Positions 6,315-8,663 of a stretch of DNA of 8,663 nucleotides are shown piece after piece. The DNA comes from CAVQLX01 sp046727715 (GTDB lineage Bacteria; Desulfobacterota; Binatia; DP-6). Under the pieces are notes generated by a model. That model was not told the DNA's origin. It saw only the letters and a program-made list of their open reading frames with translations, and did no database searches. A program made the translations under genes and the position numbers. Each line of letters starts with the position of its first letter. The first letter of the stretch is position 1. The DNA is taken from positions 1 to 8,663 of the forward strand of contig JBKPDC010000056.1 of NCBI GenBank assembly GCA_046727715.1. The letters run 5' to 3'.

Positions 6315-6383
6315 CCGCGCTTCCGCCGTTGACGCCGCCGAACCATGCCACGGTGGAGACGCCCGCCACGAGTGCCTTCGCCG

Positions 6384-6749
6384 TCACCCGCCCGGCGGGC
6401 CGCTCTGCAGCGTGACCGAGTCGACGAAGTACGGCGTCTCACCGAAGCAGCTCGTCGGGACGCCGCGGTGCTCGTGGTAATGAACCACCACCCAGCGGCC
6501 GAGCGCGCGGCGGACCTGCTCGGCAACCCGATCGTCGCGCACCGAGAACTGCCACAGGATCGGCGCCACGCCCGGCACCGTGGTCATGGCCAGCTCGCCC
6601 TCCCACGTCTTGCAGATCCAGCCCTTGCGGGAGAACTTCTGGAGCACACCCGCGCGCTCGCCGTCCGAATAGCTGACGTTGAGCACGAGGGCCGCATACC
6701 CGGCGAGGAGCGCCGCCAGCAGGATCAGGAGCGCGAGGAGCCGACGCAC
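6384..6749 (-). CDS. Small membrane-anchored conserved protein of unknown function
   Basis: 121 residues with a GTG start (6747-6749); an in-frame TGA lies eight codons upstream and no other start is available. Residues 3-24 are a single hydrophobic helix (LLALLILLAALLAGYAALVL), so the protein is an N-terminally anchored membrane protein or uncleaved secretory protein. The soluble part has striking conserved-looking blocks: 'SYSDGERAGVLQKFSRKGW' (26-44), 'CKTWEGELAM' (46-55), 'FSVRD' (68-72) and 'HRGVPTSCFGETPYFV' (94-109), with two cysteines (C46, C101). I recall very similar uncharacterised proteins in many Proteobacteria, sometimes mislabelled as 6-phosphogluconate dehydrogenase; no dehydrogenase fold is visible in 121 residues. 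It lies 122 bp downstream of mtnA on the same strand, with no SD; TATGTC six bases before GTG might be a weak -10. Function unknown. Confidence 0.75.
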   Translation of the reverse strand: MRRLLALLILLAALLAGYAALVLNVSYSDGERAGVLQKFSRKGWICKTWEGELAMTTVPGVAPILWQFSVRDDRVAEQVRRALGRWVVVHYHEHRGVPTSCFGETPYFVDSVTLQSGPPGG

Positions 6750-6871
6750 GGGCCAGACATAGTCCGGACGTCATCCGGAGAGAAGAGGAGGATGGTGATC
6801 AGCGACGTAGGCTCGTCTCGAGGACTCTCTCCTGCGCGGGGCACACCGTCGAGCGAGCATCGCGAGCGTTC

Positions 6872-7981
6872 CTAGCGCCGGCGCTCCTTCCGTGCCTCGC
6901 GTCGCCGTTCCGGCTTGCGCGCCGCCGCCCGCACCGGGCGCGGCTGCGCGCCGCCGGTGGCGAGCCGGACCAGCGTCCGCCCGAGCGGCTGGCGCGCCAC
7001 GCCGCGTTCGGTGACAATCGCCGTGATCAGCTCGCTCGGCGTGACGTCGAACGCCGGGTTGGCGATCTTGACGCCGCTTGGCGCCACCTGGCGCTCGAAC
7101 ACGTGCGACACCTCGCGCGCCGGCCGTTCCTCGATGGGGATCTGCTCGCCGCGCGCACAGGCGACGTCGACCGTCGCGATCGGTGCCGCGACGTAGAACG
7201 GGATGGCGTGGCGGTGCGCCAGCACTGCGTGCGCGTAGGTACCGATCTTGTTGGCGACGTCGCCGTTCGCCGCCACGCGGTCGGCACCCACGACCACGCA
7301 GCTGACCTTGCCGCGCTGCATGAAGTGCGCCGCCATGTTGTCGGTGATGAGCGTCACCGGGATGCGATCGCGCTTGAGCTCCCACGCGGTCAGCCGTGCG
7401 CCCTGGAGAAACGGCCGGGTCTCACATGCGAGCACCGACACGCGCTTGCCCGCCTCGCGCGCGGCGCGGATCACGCCCAGCGCGGTGCCGTAGCCAGCCG
7501 TGGCGAGCGCGCCCGCGTTGCAGTGCGTGAGGATCGTCGCCCCGTCCTCGATGAGCGCGGCGCCGTGCTCGCCCATGAGCCGGTTGGCGGCGACGTCCTC
7601 GTCGTGCATGGCGAGCGCCTCGCGCTCGAGGAGCGTGCGCAGGGTGTCGACCGGCCGGTGCTGGTTGCGCGTGAAGACCCGCCGCATGCGATCGATGGCC
7701 CAGAAGAGATTCACCGCGGTGGGACGGGTCGCGGCGAAGGTGCGGCAGAGCCGGTCGAAGTCGCGAGCGAGATCGCCGGGACGCACCGAGCGGGCGCCGA
7801 GCGCGATCCCCATGCCCGCCGCGACGCCGATGGCCGGCGCGCCCCGGATGACCATGTCCTTGATCGCGCGCGCCACCTCGCGGTGGTCGCGGTAGACTCG
7901 ATAGACCTCTCGTGTCGGCAGCAGGCGCTGGTCGATCATGACCACGCTGCCGTTCCTCCATTCGATCGTACGCACCGCCAT
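6872..7981 (-). CDS. mtnA: S-methyl-5-thioribose-1-phosphate isomerase MtnA
   Basis: 369 residues. MtnA converts methylthioribose-1-phosphate to methylthioribulose-1-phosphate in the methionine salvage pathway (cytosol). The N-terminus 'VRTIEWRNGSVVMIDQRLLP' (3-22), 'IKDMVIRGAPAIGVAAG' (40-56), 'TRPTAVNLFWAIDRM' (85-99), the catalytic cysteine in 'LTHCNAGALAT' (C154) and the catalytic aspartate in 'GADRVAANGDVANKIGT' (D234) are all present; their spacing of 80 residues equals that of the Bacillus enzyme (C160/D240). It belongs to the eIF2B-like isomerase fold, and MtnA is separable from true eIF2B subunits by these residues. ATG 7981 was chosen because GGAG stands 6 nt upstream; the open frame runs on to 8614 but that part is antisense to the neighbour. 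The last ~25 residues form an Arg/Lys-rich tail beyond the catalytic fold. No other mtn genes are in the window. Confidence 0.94.
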   Translation of the reverse strand: MAVRTIEWRNGSVVMIDQRLLPTREVYRVYRDHREVARAIKDMVIRGAPAIGVAAGMGIALGARSVRPGDLARDFDRLCRTFAATRPTAVNLFWAIDRMRRVFTRNQHRPVDTLRTLLEREALAMHDEDVAANRLMGEHGAALIEDGATILTHCNAGALATAGYGTALGVIRAAREAGKRVSVLACETRPFLQGARLTAWELKRDRIPVTLITDNMAAHFMQRGKVSCVVVGADRVAANGDVANKIGTYAHAVLAHRHAIPFYVAAPIATVDVACARGEQIPIEERPAREVSHVFERQVAPSGVKIANPAFDVTPSELITAIVTERGVARQPLGRTLVRLATGGAQPRPVRAAARKPERRREARKERRR

Positions 7982-8005
7982 GCAGGTCTCCGGGCGCGAA
8001 GCATA

Positions 8006-8019
8006 GCGGATTCGTCCGC
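8006..8019. repeat. GCGGA-TTCG-TCCGC inverted repeat in the mtnA/SRPBCC divergent region
   Basis: Perfect 5-bp arms around TTCG, 25 bp upstream of the mtnA start; AGCGGA recurs at 8029-8034. On the mtnA transcript the loop would be CGAA. It may be an operator or a small leader hairpin, or chance in GC-rich DNA. Confidence 0.3.
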
Positions 8020-8043
8020 GACACAACAGCGGACTGTCCCTCC

Positions 8044-8071
8044 TTGACGCCCCCGCTGTGCGACGGATACA
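8044..8071 (+). promoter_or_regulatory. Putative sigma70-type promoter of the SRPBCC gene
   Basis: TTGACG (8044-8049, five of six to the -35 consensus) is followed after 16 bp by GATACA (8066-8071, three of six to TATAAT). The expected transcription start, about 8078-8081, falls on the GTG start codon at 8081, so a message from here would be leaderless or nearly so and would not contain the AGGG at 8071-8074. Confidence 0.4.
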
Positions 8072-8080
8072 GGGCAGACG

Positions 8081-8542
8081 GTGAGCGAGTATCGCCAGTC
8101 GTACTCGACCACGATCGCGGCGCCGGCCTCGGACTGCTTCGCGGTGCTCACCGCGTTCGAGGACTACCCGCACTGGTCGTCGCCCATCACCGCCTGCCGC
8201 GTGCTCGAGCGGCATCCCGATGGACTGCCGAAGCGCGTCGAGTTCGCGCTCGACATGACGGTGAAGAAGATCCGCTACGTGCTCGACTACACGTTCGACC
8301 CGCCGCACGGCGCACGCTGGAAGCTCGCCTCGGGTGACGTGAAGGACATCGAGGGCTCGTATCGCTTCGAAGAGACGGCCGCCGGCACCACGGCGACGTG
8401 CACGCAGGGCATCGACCTCGGCTTCTGGCTCCCCGGCTTCCTGCGCAGCGGGTTCGAGAAGAAGGCCCTGCGCGACTCCGTCGAGGAATTCCGCGTGGCG
8501 GTCGAGGCCCGGCGCACGGGCGCTCGGGGCGGCCGCTCCTGA
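8081..8542 (+). CDS. SRPBCC (polyketide cyclase/START-like) family protein
   Basis: 153 residues, GTG start, stop TGA 8540-8542. The pattern is that of the SRPBCC superfamily: an N-terminal strand 'YRQSYSTTIAAPASDCFAVL' (4-23), 'FEDYPHWSSPITACRVLER' (26-44), then alternating strands 'RVEFALDMTVKKIRYVLDYT' (52-71), 'ARWKLASGDVKDIEGSYRFE' (78-97), 'TTATCTQGIDLGFWLPGFL' (103-121) and a C-terminal amphipathic helix (124-146). This helix-grip fold makes a deep hydrophobic cavity for lipids, polyketides or similar ligands; the actual ligand is unknown, and annotations such as 'cyclase/dehydrase' for the family should not be taken as function. AGGG six bases before GTG (8071-8074) supports this start. 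It is followed in the same frame, directly after its TGA, by a family III CoA-transferase frame, which hints at a shared role in acyl-CoA or lipid metabolism. Confidence 0.82.
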   Translation: MSEYRQSYSTTIAAPASDCFAVLTAFEDYPHWSSPITACRVLERHPDGLPKRVEFALDMTVKKIRYVLDYTFDPPHGARWKLASGDVKDIEGSYRFEETAAGTTATCTQGIDLGFWLPGFLRSGFEKKALRDSVEEFRVAVEARRTGARGGRS

Positions 8543-8663
8543 TCCGTCGCGCGCGTCGCACGCGCGCTCGTCCGCAGGCTCTCGCCCTACCGCGTCCTCG
8601 ACCTCACCATGCACCGCGGCTTCCTGTGCGGGCAGATTCTCGCCGACCTGGGCGACACCACCA
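8543..8663 (+). CDS. CaiB/BaiF family III CoA-transferase, N-terminal fragment, start codon not identifiable
   Basis: The open frame after the SRPBCC TGA reads LSPYRVLDLTMHRGFLCGQI then LADLGDTT to the window edge. This is the hallmark N-terminus of family III CoA-transferases ('L.G.RVLDL....G..CG..LADLGADVIKVE'), which move CoA between carboxylic acids through an aspartyl-CoA intermediate. Residues that would settle catalysis lie beyond the edge. Between the TGA (8540-8542) and the LSPYR motif (from 8579) there is no ATG, GTG or TTG in any frame; the first ATG of the frame (8609) falls inside the conserved motif and would remove the RVLDL strand. The frame is the same as that of the SRPBCC gene. 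Possible readings: an unusual start, initiation at 8609, readthrough of TGA, a damaged gene, or a sequence error. Confidence 0.7.

Noticed and set aside
6315..6383. Bidirectional terminator between the convergent nagZ and small membrane gene
   Set aside because: No inverted repeat of useful length and no T-tract; nothing supportable in these 69 bases.
5003..6415. 470-residue plus-strand open frame spanning the kinase start and nagZ
   Set aside because: Arg/Pro/Ala-rich low-complexity translation, out of phase with the well-supported nagZ frame and antisense to the kinase; a by-product of high GC.
7982..8614. N-terminal extension of MtnA to a start far upstream
   Set aside because: The extension is antisense to the SRPBCC gene, while MtnA has a family N-terminus and GGAG before ATG 7981.

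Overview
High-GC (roughly 70%) bacterial chromosome segment holding ordinary housekeeping genes at high density. The mix of an OprB-type outer-membrane porin, a folate/pantothenate-style dNK-panB-panC-panD block and CaiB/SMP-30/CmcJ-type catabolic genes suggests a Gram-negative, deltaproteobacteria-like or Binatota-like lineage. That placement is inference from gene content only. No phage, IS, CRISPR, tRNA or rRNA was seen.

Layout. Left edge (1-370): the last residues of an SMP-30/gluconolactonase-family protein (+) run into a two-end-truncated remnant of a CmcJ/NvfI-family oxygenase (-). Positions 371-5133 (all minus strand, read right to left): a deoxynucleoside kinase, a 210-nt structured leader, then panB, panC, panD and smpB, tightly packed or overlapping by ATGA, and finally an OprB-like carbohydrate porin. 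Positions 5134-5249 form a divergent promoter region. Positions 5250-6314 (+) encode a GH3 NagZ-type beta-N-acetylhexosaminidase. Positions 6384-7981 (-) carry mtnA (methylthioribose-1-phosphate isomerase) followed by a small membrane-anchored protein of unknown function. Positions 8081-8663 (+) carry an SRPBCC protein followed by the N-terminus of a family III CoA-transferase, cut by the window edge.

How the genes work together: panB, panC and panD supply pantoate, beta-alanine and their condensation to pantothenate (vitamin B5, CoA precursor). smpB (trans-translation) is translationally coupled to the end of that operon. The kinase upstream belongs to nucleotide salvage. NagZ serves cell-wall recycling and MtnA methionine salvage.

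The most unusual structures are: (i) a strong intrinsic-terminator-like hairpin plus T-tract whose 3' arm is the panB ribosome binding site, with a possible alternative pairing further up the leader, which looks like an attenuation switch on the pantothenate operon; (ii) a 65-bp palindromic element with 13-bp perfect inverted ends and two 24-bp tandem hairpin units, read in frame as a C-terminal extension of PanD; (iii) a CoA-transferase frame with no start codon, separated from the SRPBCC gene only by one in-frame TGA. Assignments come from reading the sequence and from recall of family motifs; no database search was run.
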